From assembly GCA_041483455.1 (NCBI GenBank), contig JBGPFS010000186.1:1-5242 (forward strand): a stretch of 5,242 bases of DNA. Reading direction: 5' to 3'. Made by a program: the position numbers and the translations under genes. This document shows positions 3,932 through 5,242 of the stretch, piece by piece; the first letter of the stretch is position 1, and every line of letters begins with the position of its first letter. Origin of the DNA: JBGPFS01 sp041483455 (GTDB taxonomy: Bacteria; Chloroflexota; Limnocylindria; Limnocylindrales; CSP1-4). The notes beneath the pieces were generated by a model. That model was given only the letters and a program-made list of their open reading frames with translations. It was not told the origin of the DNA and made no database searches.

Positions 3932-5242
3932 TTGGCGGAGATCGGAAGCGTCCTCGGCGGTCGGTATCGCCTCCTCGAGCTGCTCGGCCAGGGCGGCATG
4001 GCGACGATCTACCGGGCCCACGACACGCAGCTCGGCCGTGACGTCTCGGTCAAGATCCTCCGTCCCGAGTACGGCCGCGATCCGGACTTCGTCTCGCGCT
4101 TCCGTCACGAGGCCCAGGCGGTCGCCTCGCTGAACCATCCGAACGTCGTCTCGGTCCACGACTTCGGGATGGACCCGGCGGGTCCGTTCATCGTGATGGA
4201 GTACGTCGACGGCGAAGACCTGGCGACGCTCCTCCGGCGGACCGGGCCGCTCCAGCCGCGCCAGGCCGCCCGGCTCGCGGCCGAGGCGGCCCGGGCGCTC
4301 GCGGCCGCCCACGCTCGGGGGATCGTCCACCGCGACGTGAAGCCGGCCAACATCCTCCTGGCCAGCGATGGTCGGGTCGAGGTCACCGATTTCGGGATCG
4401 CCCGGGCGATCGCCGAGGCGCAGATGACGCTCCCCGGCACGACGCTCGGCAGCGTCCACTACTTCAGCCCCGAGCAGGCCCGGGGCCAACCCGCGACCGA
4501 GCGCTCCGACATCTACTCGCTCGGGATCGTCCTGTACGAGCTGCTCACCGGCCGTCGACCGTTCGAGGGCGACAGCGCGGCCGCGATCGCCGTCGCGCGC
4601 CTGACCGGCCCGGTCCCGATCCCGTCCGCCGTCCGGCAGGGGATCCCGCCCGAGCTCGAGGCGATCGACCGGAAGGCGCTCGCGCTTGAATCGAAGGATC
4701 GGTTCGCGAGCGCGGATGCGATGGCCGACGCGCTCGAGGCCTATCTCGCCGGGAGCGGGGCGGCCGTGGGCGCCGGGGCGGTCGCCGCGGGCCTGGTCGT
4801 CGCGACCGGAGCCCCCGGCCCGGACGGCGCCACCTCCGCGGTCACCATGCCGATCGCCGGGGCCGGCGTCGCTCGCGCGAATCCCGGGGCGATGCCGTAT
4901 CCGCCGGATGCCTACGTCCACCCGGGCGCCTCCGACCGAGGAGTCGCCGGATCCGGGCCGGGCAGGGCCGGCGCCCCGCCGACCGGCGGCCGCTACGCGA
5001 GCGACGATGGTCCGGGCGATCACGCGACGGGCGCCTGGGCCTGGATCGCGGGCCTTCTCGGGCTCGCCATCCTCGTGGTCGCGGGGTTCCTCGTGTTCAA
5101 GCTGATGAGCGGGGCGGGGACCCAGCCGAGCCCGGCCCAGGTCAAGGTGCCGACCTTCGTCGGCCAGACCTACGACGTCGCCCGACCGCTCGCCGACGCG
5201 ACCGGGCTGGTCATCCTGGTCACCGAGTTCGTCCAGTCGACC
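3932..5242 (+). CDS. pknB: Transmembrane Ser/Thr protein kinase with PASTA domain (PknB/PrkC/StkP type), 3' partial
   Basis: The first 437 residues are present; the gene runs off the window. The cytoplasmic kinase domain (about 12-265) has the full active-site set: glycine-rich loop G19-Q-G-G22, ATP-binding Lys41, helix-C Glu60, catalytic loop H133-R-D-V-K-P-A-N140, D153-F-G155, and S179-P-E181 closing the activation loop. That loop holds Thr166, Thr170 and Thr171 as likely autophosphorylation sites. A Gly/Ala/Pro-rich linker of about 100 residues leads to one transmembrane helix (369-391). An external PASTA domain follows, starting near V404 (K-V-P407 and G411) and cut by the edge; full-length relatives usually carry several. 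In Firmicutes and Actinobacteria such kinases bind muropeptides or lipid II and regulate cell-wall synthesis and division. Odd point: Ser39 replaces the usual Ala of the VAxK motif. The TTG start is supported by GGAGG. Confidence 0.94.
   Translation, partial: MAEIGSVLGGRYRLLELLGQGGMATIYRAHDTQLGRDVSVKILRPEYGRDPDFVSRFRHEAQAVASLNHPNVVSVHDFGMDPAGPFIVMEYVDGEDLATLLRRTGPLQPRQAARLAAEAARALAAAHARGIVHRDVKPANILLASDGRVEVTDFGIARAIAEAQMTLPGTTLGSVHYFSPEQARGQPATERSDIYSLGIVLYELLTGRRPFEGDSAAAIAVARLTGPVPIPSAVRQGIPPELEAIDRKALALESKDRFASADAMADALEAYLAGSGAAVGAGAVAAGLVVATGAPGPDGATSAVTMPIAGAGVARANPGAMPYPPDAYVHPGASDRGVAGSGPGRAGAPPTGGRYASDDGPGDHATGAWAWIAGLLGLAILVVAGFLVFKLMSGAGTQPSPAQVKVPTFVGQTYDVARPLADATGLVILVTEFVQST

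Noticed and set aside
3854..5023. Minus-strand open frame of 389 codons opposite the kinase
   Set aside because: The plus strand encodes an intact kinase with every catalytic motif; the antisense product is Arg/Gly/Asp-biased without a recognisable fold.
1..5242. CRISPR array, insertion sequence, prophage, toxin-antitoxin or defence system
   Set aside because: No regularly spaced repeats, transposase or integrase motifs, or recognisable defence domains were seen on either strand. The gene content is ordinary chromosomal.

Overview
The window is very G+C-rich bacterial DNA with dense, almost entirely plus-strand coding. All genes read left to right. The codon bias (G/C in third positions), the tRNA with an encoded CCA, the sequence style of GalU and a PASTA-type Ser/Thr kinase together suggest a high-GC, probably monoderm-type bacterium. 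A high-GC Chloroflexota lineage (Limnocylindria-like) or an actinobacterium would fit. This assignment is an inference from style, not from a database match.

Layout: (1) the 3' end of an unidentified gene, ending in a hydrophobic C-terminal segment (stop at 86-88); (2) a complete tRNA-Glu(UUC) gene at 196-272 behind a good extended -10 element; (3) a 117-residue uncharacterised protein (367-720) rich in Cys and His, which appears to be transcribed as a leaderless mRNA; (4) a 347-residue polytopic membrane protein of unknown function (801-1844); (5) an EamA/DMT-family ten-helix transporter (1841-2794), whose only sensible start is a CTG codon that overlaps the preceding stop as CTGA and follows a GGAGG Shine-Dalgarno sequence; (6) galU, UTP-glucose-1-phosphate uridylyltransferase (2870-3748), with its own TATACT -10 element; (7) the first 437 codons of a transmembrane Ser/Thr protein kinase with an external PASTA domain (3932 to the window edge), starting at TTG.

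How the genes relate: genes 4 and 5 are translationally coupled and so probably co-expressed membrane proteins. GalU makes UDP-glucose for glycan and envelope synthesis, and PASTA kinases sense cell-wall fragments, so the right half has a cell-envelope theme, although each gene there seems to have its own promoter. No mobile element, CRISPR array, phage gene or defence system was seen. This looks like an ordinary chromosomal segment. The points most worth a second look are the CTG start, the leaderless Cys/His protein with its repeated CDGxH motif, and the orphan membrane protein coupled to the transporter.
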